The position numbers and the translations under genes are program-made. The notes under the pieces are model-generated. The model made no database searches, had not been told where the DNA came from, and worked only from the letters and a program-made list of their open reading frames with translations. Below are positions 1 to 11,925 of a stretch of DNA of 64,000 nucleotides, in pieces. Location of the stretch: positions 183,038,927-183,102,926 of the forward strand of contig CM062295.1 in assembly GCA_031216915.1 (NCBI GenBank). The letters are read 5' to 3'. Source of the stretch: Pictodentalium vernedei (taxonomy: Eukaryota; Mollusca; Scaphopoda; Dentaliida; Dentaliidae). Position 1 is the stretch's first letter; every line of letters begins with the position of its first letter.

Positions 1-188
1 CGGTTCATCAATCGCAACCAAAAGGGGATGTATTCAATTAACATGTATACGTTTTGAAACAAATACACAATCAACATATCAGATATCAAAACCTTTTGAC
101 TGAAGAAAATATTTGTAAAGATTATTCCTCATATTGGACTAAATTAAAAGTTAGGGAGGCCTTAATATTAACCAAGGAACTTGATTTG
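1..188. repeat. diverged unit of the ~167-bp tandem-repeat family
   Basis: The block matches phrases that recur across the window (a 'CAAATATCAAAA..TTCTGACT..GAAGAAGA..TTTAAAGA' pattern followed by a stretch ending in 'GGACTTGATTTG'). It belongs to the repeat whose best array is at 50651-51650. It is cut at 188 by the hAT MITE and continues at 681. No gene is seen. Confidence 0.6.
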
Positions 189-680
189 TAGAGCTGTAGG
201 TTAACCGAAACCGAACCGAGGTTTTTTGTTTTTTTTAAAAACCGAAACCGTCGACATCCCGTAATCTAAGGTTTTTCGTTTTTATTAAATACTCTCTTGC
301 TGCAGAAATTCACAGAATGTATCCAGGCTACATTCTGTGAATTTCCAACATTTCAGCTTAGTTGTGTTCGCAGCTTTCCTCAAGTTGCGCGTAGGTGTCA
401 GACCTCGAAAAATGGCCAAGCACAATAAAAGTTCTGTATATTTAGGTAATTATTATATTGGCCTTCCTGATTCTTCATGTATTATAGCTTATTTCGGGCA
501 TTCATTGAGTTTCATTCAATTTTACTGCCATTCAGTTATGATTCCAGACATATAGAATGAGTTTTATTGAATTTTATTTGACCTCATGAACAAACCGAAA
601 ACCGAACTGAACCGAGGTTTTACTCAACCTGAAAAACCGAAACCGAAACCGAACAAGAAACTTAAAAACCTACAGCTCTA
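189..680. mobile_element. hAT-type MITE with 8-bp target duplication
   Basis: The ends are inverted: TAGAGCTGTAGGTT at the left and AACCTACAGCTCTA at the right, with subterminal CCGAAACCG repeats inverted on the two sides. The flanks are TTGATTTG (181-188) and TTGATCTG (681-688), an 8-bp duplication with one mismatch. An 8-bp duplication and a TAG-initial end are typical of hAT elements. At 492 bp with no transposase it is non-autonomous. A 72-codon open frame at 337-555 has no recognisable domain and is not treated as a gene. Confidence 0.8.
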
Positions 681-1145
681 TTGATCTGAACAAATTTGAA
701 TTCAACCCCTGTAAGGATGCTGTATACCAAACAATTCTGACTAGTTGTTCCGGAAAGAAGATTTTTTCCTCATACTGGACTAAGCTCAAATTCAGGATCC
801 AAAAGGGAACCAAAATATTAACCCCGGATCTTTGCAAACTTGAATTTGTCTCCCCTAAGTATTTGGTGTACACCAAATATCAAAATATTATGACTGGTGG
901 ATCTGAAGAAGATTTTTAAAGATTATTCACAAAATTGCACTAAGTTCAAATTTGGGCTCCCATTGAGAGCCCAACTATTAAGCACTGGGCTTGATTTGAT
1001 TTGCGCAAACTTGAATCCGACCCCTGTATTGTTTGGTATACCATATATCAAATGATTCTGATTAGTAGAGCTGGGGAAGAAGAGTTTTAAAGAGTAAGTC
1101 AAAATTCAGGCTCCAACAGGAAGCCCAATAAAAACACAGAGTCTT
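681..1145. repeat. three diverged ~165-bp tandem units
   Basis: Continuation of the repeat at 1-188. Each unit carries a small stem-loop of the type GGGCTCCCAT-GAGAGCCC (clear at 954-973 and 1105-1124), then 'CTTGATTTGA..AACTTGAAT..GACCCCTG', then 'ACCAAATATCAAA'. The spacing is about 165 bp. The same unit forms the core of the family A elements at 20.5, 35.8, 46.1 and 50.6 kb. Confidence 0.65.
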
Positions 1146-1158
1146 GGTTTGAACAAAC

Positions 1159-1209
1159 GGCTGGCTGGCTGGCTGGCTGGCTGGCTGTGGCGATGGATGG
1201 ATGGATGGG
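1159..1209. repeat. (GGCT)n and (GGAT)n microsatellite
   Basis: About seven GGCT repeats followed by about four GGAT repeats. It lies at the junction between the 167-bp repeats and the next element, where other elements in the window carry GACGGAC boxes. Confidence 0.9.
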
Positions 1210-1258
1210 CTGATTCCAGATTACCCCTCCCCTCATGACTTCATTGTTGGGAGTATAC

Positions 1259-1902
1259 TGAAAGCATCAATGACACTGTAGCTTAACTTGACTGTGTGTA
1301 GTGTTTGATGAAAAGGATAATGTTCAATGTTTATGAAAATATTATGCAATATAAGAAAAGAAATGAGATAACTGAGAATATGTTAATTTCCGTTCCCTAC
1401 ATGCTATTTTCAATGAGAATAATTTGAGGTGTAGACTGTACTAAAGAATTGTGGCCTGGGTTAATGTGGCCCTCACAGTCAATATATGTCAACCAAACTT
1501 ATCATGTTATAGTAAAATGATTCCAAAACGAGTCAACCTACCAAGTTACAATGAAATCCCTTCTTACATGTAAATATCACTCGTAGACTTTGCTAAAGGA
1601 ATCTAGGCCACATGATGGTCTGGTAGTCACAGTTGACCTATCATGATCAAAATAGGAGAGTCTCATCTAGATATCATACCAAGTTATCCTACCAAGTTAC
1701 AATGAAATCCCTTCATAAAAACAACCTGCAGACAGTGCAGACGTTCTCATCAAGACATGACCTCGAACCTGCATATGAAATTTTGTGGTGATCGGACACG
1801 AACTACGGGGTGTAGCCTGTGCTGAAGAAAATATGAACAGCCTCAGAGACTTCCGCACGCATGATGGTAATAGCTTATCTTGACTTGGTCATGTTAAGCT
1901 AA
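1259..1902 (+). mobile_element. short hairpin-ended element (AGCTTAAC family)
   Basis: The 5' end reads TGAAAGCATCAATGACACTG then TAGCTTAACTTGAC. The 3' end is a stem-loop, AGCTTATCTTGACTTGGTCA then TGTTAAGCTAA. The 5' motif TAGCTTAAC is the reverse complement of the 3' GTTAAGCTA. The interior is about 640 bp with two diverged ~170-bp units (each with 'CTACCAAGTTACAATGAAAT') and no open frame. It shares its 5' end with the elements at 24739 and 56637. It is probably non-autonomous and Helitron-like, judged by structure only. Confidence 0.55.
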
Positions 1903-1943
1903 AAAAGGTATACTGACCAGCCCAATGACTCTTCCAGTAACTT

Positions 1944-2192
1944 TTAACTCTTAACCCACTGAGTATTTTCTAAATATTTTTCATCAAATCTAGTCATGGC
2001 TGCTTACAGCAGCCATGACTTGATTTCATGAATAAATTCATCTAACTTTAATACCAGAAATCATTGGTCAAAAAGTCGGTTCAATTTACAGAAGGGAAAT
2101 TTTGTTAAATATGCCAAGATTATACTAATTTAAGTGACAAGAGACTTTTTGTCCTGGGCAGGAATATATTCCAGCAGCATGCAAAGAGTTAA
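1944..2192. mobile_element. TTAA-flanked MITE with central palindrome
   Basis: It is bounded by TTAA (1944-1947 and 2189-2192), with short inverted ends CTCTT and AAGAG. A strong hairpin, GTCATGGCTGC-TTACA-GCAGCCATGAC, lies near 1994-2021. A TTAA duplication is the piggyBac signature. A truncated relative sharing 'CCCACTGAGTATTTT' lies at 18670. A short open frame across its right half (2134-2316) is not a gene. Confidence 0.5.
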
Positions 2193-2747
2193 CTCTTTTC
2201 TAATAAAATTGACAAGTATGGCCAGCCCAGCACGATTCATAAAAATTACCATTCAAATCTTATTACTTTTCTCATTTTTTGCCTCAAATTACATTTCTTG
2301 TCACTTCCCTGGGTAAATTATTATATTATATTCTAGAGAGACTGAAATTTCATACTTTGGATTGTCAGTGTAAAAAAGTGACTGTTGATGAAACTATAAA
2401 AATGCATGACAGCATATTTGTTTCTAAAATAAATACAAGTTACTATGGAAACATGAAGAATTCTGTGTAATCAAGTCAATCTGATGACCATTTTTTTTCA
2501 GCAAATCAATTTGATAATGTTTGTTTTTTTTACAAATTTGCAGCTTATTCCAGTTACATAACATTCATTTTGTTCTGCCTTTCTGTTCACTCTCACATTT
2601 TAGTACAAAGAATATTCACTGGAACTGAATCGATTTGCAGCCAAACTCTGATTCAAACACCGAAAACAAGAACTAGAATGGTGCCATTTGTGTGCAAAGC
2701 ACACTATGGTGTATCCCTGCATTTTCAGTTTGCCAGAATGATGGTCA
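2193..2747. other. no recognisable feature
   Basis: AT-rich sequence with T runs near 2492 and 2523. Short open frames here show no known domain, signal peptide or codon pattern. It may be ancient repeat or unique intergenic DNA. Confidence 0.5.
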
Positions 2748-2826
2748 CAAATCAATTTATTTATTTATTAGAGTTTAATGACACTTTCAACAGCCAGGGT
2801 CACCTCATGTCGGATACAAATCAATT
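2748..2826 (-). mobile_element. 5'-truncated SINE with target duplication
   Basis: The insert at 2758-2816 is flanked by the direct repeat CAAATCAATT (2748-2757, 2817-2826). Read on the minus strand it ends in an AATAAATAAATA tail, preceded by a region matching the 3' end of the full 5S-derived SINE at 27251-27616 ('AAAGTGTCATTAAAC'). Only the last ~59 bp were inserted, the usual 5' truncation of target-primed reverse transcription. Confidence 0.7.
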
Positions 2827-2859
2827 CACATACAACCAAAGTGTTATCACTGGGGCAAT

Positions 2860-3990
2860 ATAGGGCTTTATAAAACTAGGAATCCTCCATGGAAATCTAT
2901 GAACCCTGTCATAACATATGACGTAGACAAAAATCTGAACTTCAGGCACCATCTTTCGGTTGTCTGCTCTACACTTTTTAGGGCTATTTATGCTATAAAT
3001 AGAGTGAAAAGGATTTTGCTACAAAAATGCCTGAGAACATTATATTACTCTCTAATTCACAGTAACATGCTGAATGGTATTCAAATTTGGGGAGACTAAT
3101 TCTCCACTAGAGCGCTTACAAAACTGCAAAAGAAAGCCATCCAAATCATGTCCAACAAAAAATTCAATACACACACCGACCCACTATTTAGAAACCAACG
3201 CATTTTAAAATTCACAGACTTGTATAAACTTCAAGTTCTACTGTTTATGCACTGACTGGCACAACAAAATGTTGCCCGAAAGTTTTGAGAATACCTTTAA
3301 AATATATCAAAATCCCTCCGGTATGGACACCAGACAGTCAGGTAAATTACACACAGATAAACCGAGGACTCAGTTCTCTGCTAACCTTTCCATACATACT
3401 TTCCCTAGGACATGGAATAATATTGAACCCTTTGTTCAAAATAATCCAAGTTCACTATTCAAAAAGAATATAACTGAACAGTTTCTAAGCTCATACTCGC
3501 TACATGTCAACTGTAACAATCCAGTATGTCCTGACTGTAGGCCGTAGCTCTGTTTATCTCATCGCTACCTCTCTATTGAACTCAATCCTCATCACATGTT
3601 AGAAAACATAGAATATATTTCACATATGGCGGAAAGAACCAGCCTAACATATTTGCAGTAGGGCTATAAAATGCCCTCTCATTGGAGAACATGCTGTTGT
3701 CAGGATTGCCTTGAGTCTCATATCTGCTTCTTGCTCTTATTTCTCTTTTTTCATTTTTTTTCTCTTCTTTTCTTTTGTTTTTTATTTCTCTCTTTTTTCT
3801 TGTTCATTTTTTTTTAAACGGGAATGATGGGAAGACAGCCACAAATGGCTATGCCATTTCCCTGTGGTGCAATCATGTAGTTGTAAAAAATGTTACCTGT
3901 ATATATATTTTTGATTTTGATTGTACACATGTTGCACTACTGAATAAAACCAATCTGAAGCTGAATCTGAATCTATTAAAACATTGAATC
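2860..3990 (+). mobile_element. LINE (non-LTR retrotransposon) 3' fragment, broken
   Basis: The translation from 2899 gives the stretch just downstream of the reverse transcriptase palm in CR1/Jockey-group LINEs: NLNFRHHL, then a run ending YYSLIHSNMLNGIQIWGD, then LTKLQKKAIQIM. The last part, from 3269, carries TFPRTWNNI, SLFKKNI and a Cys-rich end NNPVCPDC before the stop at 3545-3547. There is an in-frame stop at 3097 and another near 3253, and the reading frame shifts before 3269. The fragment therefore cannot encode a working protein. It lacks the endonuclease and the catalytic RT core. A pyrimidine-rich 3' UTR leads to a GAATCT-rich tail at 3950-3980. The exact clade cannot be decided by eye. 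Confidence 0.75.
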
Positions 3991-4200
3991 ATTTCAAATA
4001 ATATACCCAAGAGGCCTTTTGCCAGAAACTGATTCTATAACAAATGTGGTGTGATTGGAGTTATTGGAGTTATATACAGGGCTGGAAACAAAATTCCAAC
4101 ACCTTTATGCACACCTTATGATTTATAAGCATCAATAATTTATTTTTATTATTTACACCAAGGCAAAACTGGAACTATCACTGAAGGTGATTAATACCCT
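3991..4200. repeat. fragment of the ~150-bp 'GCCTTTTGCC' repeat family
   Basis: The stretch from 4008 ('AGGCCTTTTGCCAGAAACTG') and the later 'ACACCTTTATGCACA' match units of the array at 7130-7850. It appears to be one degraded copy. Confidence 0.5.
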
Positions 4201-4241
4201 CACTTCCGGCTTACTAGAATGCACCTCTGAATATTGAGCTT

Positions 4242-6433
4242 GAACTAGGGGCTCTACAGATCCTGTAATCGCTCACCTGGAAACACATATAAAAATGTGA
4301 TTTCCAATAGGCTTTCCATGGTAACTATGAGCTGCAATTGTGGCCATGTTTGCAACATTACATCAAAATTACATGAGGATCATTGGCAGAAGGTGTCCCA
4401 GTCTTCAATCACGTGAAGTTTCAAAACATCTGAATCCATCAAACAGTATCATAGAATGTCTCTGGTGGCCATATTTTCCAGCCAATGGGAACAAAAAGAG
4501 TATCGTTTGTAGAGGGCCTCATGCAGACCATTCTTGCCAAGTTTTGGTTCACGTCAGCTCAATAGTTCCAGAGAGAAGATGAAAATGTGATTTCCTATAG
4601 GTTTTTTCTATAGTAACTATAAACTGCAATTGTGGTCATGTTTGCAAAACGATCAACATTAAAATGAGGAAGGTTGGTGGAGGGTGTCCCAGTCATCAAC
4701 CATTCAAAGTTTCAAAACATTTGTCCTTGTGGTTTCAGAGGAGAAGAGTTTTATTCTTCTGGTGGCCATGTTTTTTCACCCAACAGGAATAAAATGAGTA
4801 ACAGTTGTAGAAAACCTCTCATAGACAATGCCTGCCAAGTCTGGTTCACATTGGCTCAGTACTTTCAGTGAAGATGATGAAAATGTGATTTCCTATAGGG
4901 TTTCTATAGTAACTATAAGCCACAATTGCAACCATAATTGCAACCCGATGAAGATTAAAATAAGGATCATTGGTAGAGGGGGTTACAGTCATCAGTCACA
5001 TTAAGTTTTTTCAAACCATTTGGCCTTGTAGTTTCAAAGAAGATTTTCTTGAAAATGCACACATTTATGAATTCTGTTTCAACAAAAACAATCAGTAAAA
5101 AAGGGTTAAAATATTTTGAAAATTACAATTTTTTCAGACAGTATTCTCTTTCAAAATAGCTTTTGGATAGGTAAAGGGTTACAGGAATCTTAAAAGATAT
5201 ACAATAATTAAATAATTACTGTCATCTGAACTGACATGATTGCAAGATAATAAACAAACTTCCCTAGATTTTCTACACAATCTGTCAACATGTATCAAAC
5301 ATAAGTAGATTACAGCTGAAGATATCAACCTACAGTTGCACTTGTTTTATAGTACAAGTCAAAATAAGTTGTGTAGGATAATCCTATAAAGTATGTATCT
5401 TTTCTCTTCCTACACTGATAAGAAGCTGACATCATTTTCTGGAAAGCTCTCACTGATAGCTTTTCCAGAAAATGTCAGATTCTGATCTTGTCAGAGCAGA
5501 AGCTGCAGTCTTCTTGGTTTATTGCAGTTATGCTACAGCTTATTTTGACTTGTTCTGTATACGCAATATTTCTGGGGGGTTTTTCCCAGTTCTCAGTGGA
5601 GAAAAGACTGAAACCAACCCTTAAACAGTACAGATAATTGTCTATCAAGAATTTTGCTGACAGTACTGATCTTCATGCAGACAGGAGAGTCATTGGGTTA
5701 AGCATTAGAATATAGCCTCTGGTGGTCACATATTTCCATTCTCTCATAGACCATTCCTGCGAAGTTTGGCTCACATAGGCTCAGTAGTTCCAGAGAAGAA
5801 GATGAAAATGTGATTTCCCATAGGGTTTCTATAGTAACTATAAGCTACAATTGTGGCCATGTTTACAACCCGATCAACATTAAATGAGAATCGTTGGTAG
5901 AGAGGGTCCCAGTCATCACTTATGTAAAGTATCAAAACATTTGGCCTGGCAGTTTCAGAGGAGAAGATTTTTGAAAATCCACCAATCAGAATCAACGAAT
6001 GCCTCTGACGACCATGTTTTTCAACCTACAGGAACAAAATGAGCATCGTTTGTAGAGGACCTCCCATAGACTATCCCTGCCAGGTTTGTTTTCACATCGC
6101 CTCGGTTTTTCCAGAGAAGAAGAGGAAAATATGATTTCCCATAGGGTTTCTATAGTAACTACAAGCTGCAATTGTGGCCATGTTTACAACCCGATCAACA
6201 TTAAATGAGGATCGTTGGTAGAGGGGGTCCCATTCATCATTTATATGAAGTTTCAAAACATTTGGCCTGGCAGTTTCAGAGGAAAAGATTTTTGAAAATC
6301 CATCAACCAGAATCAAAGAATGCCTCTGGAAGCCGTGTTTTTTATCCCACAGGAACAAAATGAGGACCGTTTGTAGAGGACCACCCATAGACCATTTCTG
6401 CCAAGTTTGGTTCACACCGGCTCAGCGGTTACA

Positions 6434-6464
<31 letters not shown>

Positions 6465-6537
6465 GACGCCAGTCGACGGACGACGGATGCCAAATGATGA
6501 GAAAAGCTCACATGGCCTTTTAGGCCAGGTGAGCTAA
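4242..6537 (+). mobile_element. hairpin-ended element with ~300-bp tandem core (family B)
   Basis: The 5' end has ACTAGGGGCTCT with a small hairpin ACAG-ATC-CTGT, then motif GCTCACCTGG. The 3' end is a stem-loop (AAGCTCACATGGCCTTTTAG) followed by GCCAGGTGAGCTAA, so CCAGGTGAGC is the reverse complement of the 5' motif. The core has units that each start 'GAAGATGAAAATGTGATTTCC' minus its last base (4577, 4870, 5796, 6117), spaced about 290-320 bp. The middle (about 5040-5700) holds a different segment with a foldback. A GACGGACGACGG box precedes the 3' hairpin. A second copy starts near 42807 with the same order of parts. No protein is encoded. The open frames on the minus strand are repeat translations. 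Confidence 0.65.
5426..5478. repeat. foldback hairpin inside the family B element
   Basis: CTGACATCATTTTCTGGAAA and its near-complement ending in TTTCCAGAAAATGTCAG form a long stem with a loop around CTCACTGAT. The equivalent at 43997-44052 keeps the pairing in the second copy, so the hairpin was part of the ancestral element. Confidence 0.7.
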
Positions 6538-7082
6538 AAACCAATAATAAATCCAAGTTCATGGGAGATAAGTTGGTTAAAACTGTCAGAGATCAAAAAT
6601 TTTTGGAATATGCACACGTTCAGGTGCTAGTCATAATATTTGAAAAGTTTCATCGAAATCGGTTCAATAATGTAGGAGGAGTTGCTCACACAAGAGTTTG
6701 AAAATTCATAATAAATCTAAGTTCAGGGGAGATAACCTGCATAATATTGACGCAAATGAAAATTTTGGAATATGAGCATGTTCACTTGCTAGTCATAATG
6801 CTTGAGAAGTTTCACATAAGTTCAATAATGTAGGAGTTGGTCACGCAAGAATCTCATTTGAAAATCCATGATAAATCTATAAATTCAGGGGAAATAAGTT
6901 AGTTAAAATTGTCGCAGATGAAAATTTTTTGAATATGCGCATGTTTACTTGCTAGTTATAATGTTTGATAAGTTTCATCAAAATCGGTTCAGTAATGTAG
7001 GAGGAGTTGAACACACAAGTTTCGGAGGTACGGAGGTACAGACGCCAACAATAAAGCTCCCACTTCAGAGGTGGGGGTATAA
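6538..7082 (+). repeat. three ~160-bp tandem units with a 3' hairpin
   Basis: Units start near 6543, 6707 and 6867 with 'ATAATAAATC..AAGTTCA.GGGA.ATAA'. Each continues with a 'TCAAAATCGGTTCA.TAATGTAGGAG' motif, some copies imperfect. The array ends in a 'GGAGGTACGGAGGTACAGACG' type box without its last base, then the stem-loop CTCCCACTTCAGAGGTGGGGG followed by TATAAAT. The end structure resembles the one at 23325-23350 (CCCCACTT..AAGTGGAGGTATAAT). It is probably a 5'-truncated member of the hairpin-ended group. Confidence 0.55.
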
Positions 7083-7084
7083 AT

Positions 7085-7860
7085 ATACCTTGAATTAGTT
7101 GAAAGGAATCAGTATACTGAGTTTTTTCAATGTATGATATTCAATATTCATATTGAACATTAGACACTTTCAATGTTTCGATTTAAACCCCTAGGCGGCT
7201 TTTGCCAGGAACCGATTCTCTAATGACAAAAGTGGCACTATGATCACCACATGGGACCAAAATCTGAATCCTACATGCACATCCTGAGACTCTACCTGAA
7301 CATATGAACACACTTTCAACATTTCAAATTAAATCCCCTAAGAGCCTTTCGCCGGAAACAGATTCGCCAACAAGAAATGTGGTGCTACAGGTGCTGTAGG
7401 TGCCACATGGTGCCAAATTAAAAAAATCTGAAACCTTTATGCACATCTAGAGACCCTACCTGAACATATGGACACACTTTCAATGTTTAGAATTAAAAAC
7501 CATAGGAGCCTTTCACCGGAAACTGATTCTCTAAAGACAAAAGTGGCACTACGAGTGCCACATGGGGCCAAATAAAAAATCCCAAACCTTTATGCACATC
7601 AAGAGACCCTACCTGAACATATGAACACACTTTCAACATTTTGAATTAAAACCCTTTTTAATGGAAACTGATTCTCTAATAACAAAAGTGGTGCCACAGG
7701 TGCCACATGGAGCCGAATCAAAAATCCCAACCCTTTATGCAGATCTAGAGATCCTACCTGAGCATATCAACACATTTTAATTAAAATTACATATCCTAGG
7801 AGCCTTTCATCCAAAAGCAGTATTTTAACTCACTCTTTAAGTGGCACCACCTGGTGACAA
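7085..7860. repeat. ~150-bp tandem array, about five units
   Basis: 'GCCTTT.GCCGGAAAC.GATTC' recurs near 7194, 7345, 7507, 7655 and 7802, followed each time by 'GTGCCACATGG' and 'TATGCACATC..GAGACCCTACC'. The mean period is about 152 bp. No open frame survives. Confidence 0.75.
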
Positions 7861-7904
7861 AATTACAAACTAAACCTATTTTTGTCATCTCTACACCATA
7901 TTCG

Positions 7905-10806
7905 AGAAGTATGTGACTGTGTAGCTCAACTTGACAAACTTGAACTTGATAAGTGAAATGGCAAAATTCAAGATCATTGGTTCCAATGTTATTTGTTGAA
8001 ACTTCAACACTTTAACATAGCAGCATTGTGTGTGCACAACGTCGGAGCAATCTGTGCATTCTTAATTGTAAAATGTAGGGCTGGCTAAATGAAAAATGTT
8101 GAGACACAAATGCAGTAATTTTAAGGGTCATTGTAAAAGACAACTTTTTCAACAGAAATGAATGCTGATCAATAGCTCTTATCAAGAAGATTCCTAATGA
8201 GCACACCAAGTTCTAAAACAATCCTATGATAAATGTGTCACATAGGCCATGTCGAAGAATGCTGATGTACAAATGAACTAAATTCAAAGGTTGTTGCTAA
8301 CAGGAACAGTTTTTGATGGAAATGAAAAGAAAATTGATAGCTGTCTAGGTCACCCTGAATAAGCATACCAAGTTTCAAAATAACCCGATAATGAATGTGC
8401 CCTCGGAGGCCTGCCAAAGGAAAATGTTAATGCACAAAGGCATTAAGCTTGAAGGTCAATTCTAGTAGCAATGTTTCTTTTTTTTTTTTTTGATGGAAAT
8501 TTACAAATATGCCCTGTAGGGAGAGCAAATGGGATAAGGTGCTGCACAAAGGCTTTATGTTCAAAAGCTGGTGCTAAACGACAATGGTTTTTGATGGAAA
8601 AATCAATAGCTCCCATCTACTTGTAGAGGTCACCCTGAAAACGCATACCATGTTTCAAAGCAATCTATTCATAAATGTGCCCTACAGGGTATGCCAGCTG
8701 AATATGTTGATGCACAAATGCACCAAGTTCAGAGGCCGTTGCTATGGCAATGTTTTTTGACAAACATGAACCAAGTTTGTTTGACAAACATGAACCAAGT
8801 TTCAAGCAATCCATTCATAAATGTGCCCTGTAGGGCATGCAAAAGAATATGTTGCACTAATTTTAAATGTTGATGCTGATGGCAAGGGTTTCTGACAGAA
8901 ATTTAAGAAAAATCCATAGTTCACATCTAGAGGTTAACCCAAACATGCTTACCAACTTTCAAATTCATCCATTCATAAATTCACCCTGCAGGGCTTGCCA
9001 AAGGAAAATAATGATGCACAAATGCAATGAGTTCAAAGGTCATTGCTAACAGGAACATTCGGCAATGTTTTTCGAAAGAAATGAAATAAAATGAAAAGCT
9101 TCCATTTAGAGATCGCTCCAAACAAGCACACCATGTTTCAAAGTGTTCAAAATCGTAAACTTGAACTGTGCGGTGTTTCAAAGGAAACTGTCGATAGACA
9201 AAACAGCAAAGTTGAAGGTCATTGGTAATGCCAACATTTTTCAACGGAAATAGAAGACAATCTATAGCTCTCATCTAGAATTCACCCAAAATAAGTACAC
9301 CAAGTTTCAAACCAATCCATTCATAAATGCATCCTGCAGAACATGCCAAGAAAAAATCTTGATGCAAAAATGGCAAAGTTCAATGATCATTGCTCCGGCA
9401 ACGTTTTTCAACAGAAATAAAAGAAAATCAATAGGTGGCATCTAAAGGTTGCTCCAAACTAGCACACCAAGTTTCAATGAAATCGGATCCTAAATGTGAC
9501 CTGTGCTGTGTGCCAAAGGAAATTGTCGATGCACAAAAGGATGAAGCTGAAGGTCGCTGCCATCAGCAACATTTTTGACAGGAATGAAAGAAGCTCCCAT
9601 TTGAAGGTCAACCCCAAAAACATGCCAAGTTTCAAAGCGATCCATTCATGAATGTACCTTGTAGGCTGTGCCAAAGGGAAATATTGATGCATAACTAAAC
9701 TAAGTTCAAAGGTCAATGCCAACATAAACGTTTTTTGACGGAAATGGAAGAAAATCAATAGCTCCCATCTAAGAGGTCCCCCAAACTAGCATACCAAGTT
9801 TCAAAGCGATCCGATCATAAATCTGCCCTGTAGGGCATGCCAAAGGATTATATTGATGCACAACAATATAAAACCAAGTTCAAAGGTCACTGCCACTGGA
9901 AACATTTTGTGATGGAAATGGAAGAAAATCGATAGCTCCCATCTAGAGGTTACTCCAAACAAGCATACTAAGATTCAAAGCGATCTAATCATAAATGTGC
10001 CCTGTAGGGTGGGCCAAAGGGAAATATTGATGCATAACTACACTAAGTTCAAAGGTTGATACCAATGGCAATGTTTTTTGACAGAAATGGAAGAAAATCA
10101 ATAGCTGCCATCTAGGGGTCACCCCAAACAAACATACCAAGTTTCAAAGCAATCTGATCATAAATGTGTCCTTTAGGGCATGCCAAAGGAATATATTGAT
10201 GCATAACTAAACAAAGTTTAAAGGTTGTTGCCAACAGCAACATTTTTTGACAAAAATTGATTAAAAATTGCTAGCTCCCATCTAGAGGTCACCCCAAAGA
10301 AGCATGCCAACTTTCAAAGCAATCCAATGATAAATTTGCCCTACAGGGCATTCCAAAGGGAAATATTGATGCATAACTAAACCAAGTTCAAAGGTCGTTG
10401 CCAACGGCAACGATTTTGGATGGAAATGGAGGAAAATTGATAGCTGCGATCTAGAGGACACCCCAAACAAGCATACCATGTTGAAAAGCAATCCAATCAT
10501 AAATACGACCTGTGCAGTGGGCCAAAGAAAATTGTGGAAGTACATTTGTTTTTTGATAGAAATGCAGGAAAATTGATAGCTGCCATCGAGAGGACACCCC
10601 AAACAAGCATACCAAGTTTCAAAGCAATCCGATCATAAATACGACCTGTGCAGTGGGCCAAAGGCAATTGTGGATGCACACGCATGCATGTACAGACTCA
10701 CTCATTTACATATGCATGTATGTACCAATGTAAGTATGTACATAAGTACAACAACGGACGGCATGTTAAAGCAATAGCTCAGCTTGACTTTGTGAAGTTG
10801 AGCTAA
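7905..10806 (+). mobile_element. hairpin-ended element with ~17 copies of a ~165-bp repeat
   Basis: The 5' end has GTGACTGTGTAGCTCAACTT. The 3' end is the stem-loop AGCTCAGCTTGACTTTGTGA then AGTTGAGCTAA, so AGCTCAACTT pairs with AAGTTGAGCT. The core is an array in which 'ATAAATGTGCCCTGTAGGGC' (a perfect GCCCTGTAGGGC palindrome in the best units) recurs near 8230, 8396, 8508, 8675, 8820, 8980, 9155, 9327, 9493, 9652, 9825, 9993, 10166, 10332, 10502 and 10642. One unit is short. An ACAACGGACGG box precedes the 3' hairpin. The several minus-strand open frames of 60-106 codons only read the repeat. Confidence 0.7.
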
Positions 10807-11566
10807 AAAAAAAACAGAAGTACAGACGAAGATCATCACTACATCCCCCACATTTTTGAAAATGCAGGGATAATTATTCTGGAACATTTCTGTCAATATA
10901 AAAGTTACAAGGCAAGATGCAGAGCCAAGTGAGGTGCGGCGGTACAAACACACCATCCCCGCAAAATTGGAGTTCCACTTTAGGAACTGTCTCCTATTTG
11001 TGATTCAAAAAACTTTTATAAAATAAGGCGACTTCACTTACCCTGATACATACATGTAGTACTCTCTGTGGCTTAGACACAGAGAGTACAATGTATCAGG
11101 GCATTTTGTTTTAAAACATTTAAATGTTCTCGTTTACATGCAGTTTCTGAGAAATCCCCAGGCACTACTTTTATACTTTTTTATAGCCGTGGCTATAAAA
11201 AGCTATCAAAGTGCCTAGGCATTCACAGAAAGTATAGTTACATGGTCCTGGTGTAATATGTTGCAGCGAGCTTACGCTGTTTAATTTCTTCCAGAATCAT
11301 ATATAAACAGAATTACATATATAGGTATAATATACATCTGGAAAAGAAAATATACCTTTAAACTTTATCGACATATTTTTTAAGTAATTTTCCACAAACA
11401 AAAGTGCAAAAGCGTTTATATTTGAAATCCAAAATTTTACATACTTTCTGAGATGCTACCACAGAACAAAAGTTAATATTCTTATTTCAAAATGGTTGGT
11501 CGCAACTTAGCATATCTCTACCAACAAAAATCCTGGCAATGCATCTGAAGGTAAGCACATAGAAAT
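10807..11566. other. gene-free segment with two hairpins
   Basis: No gene is seen. A near-perfect palindrome spans 11041-11101: CCCTGATACAT at the left and ATGTATCAGGG at the right, with an inner stem GTACTCTCTGTG. A weaker inverted repeat spans about 11140-11240 (CCAGGCACT paired with AGTGCCTAGG). These are probably small foldback elements. Confidence 0.6.
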
Positions 11567-11603
11567 TTAATTTTTACAGTAAATTTCCTTTCTTATTATA
11601 CCT

Positions 11604-11846
11604 ACCACAATTGTTTACTACAGGCTTGCACTACAGTGGAAGTCCCTAACTCGGAAAATATACTCTCTATTTTGATCTTTCCAAAGCGATTTGGGAAAGA
11701 AAAGTGGTGCAAAAACACCAAGAAAAAATAAGCCAAAACTGGGTCGAGTGCCACTGGCGCACACCCAGTAGGGGATGCTCTTCTCTTAGTACAACTCCAC
11801 AACTTCCGGAACCAGTGCACAAGCAGTAACTAATGAATCATTCTTT
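11604..11846. repeat. DIRS copy 1 inverted terminal repeat, left on + strand
   Basis: It runs from CAATTGTTTACTACAGG to about GAATCATTCTTTT and is the reverse complement of 17680-17913 with scattered differences. Direct LTRs are absent, which separates DIRS from LTR retrotransposons. Confidence 0.85.
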
Positions 11847-11925
11847 TAGTCCACCAAGATTGGAGTTATGTGATCAGCAGGGAGGAAGGATTCTTACCCA
11901 AATAAGAAGATGAGAGGGCCTCCAT

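Noticed and set aside
337-555. 72-codon open frame in the hAT MITE
   Set aside because: It lies inside a non-autonomous element with clear ends and has no transposase motif.
4242-6537. Family B minus-strand frames (74-107 codons) as a protein family
   Set aside because: Two similar frames are simply two tandem ~300-bp units, and the second copy at 43-45 kb shows no coding-type substitution pattern by eye.
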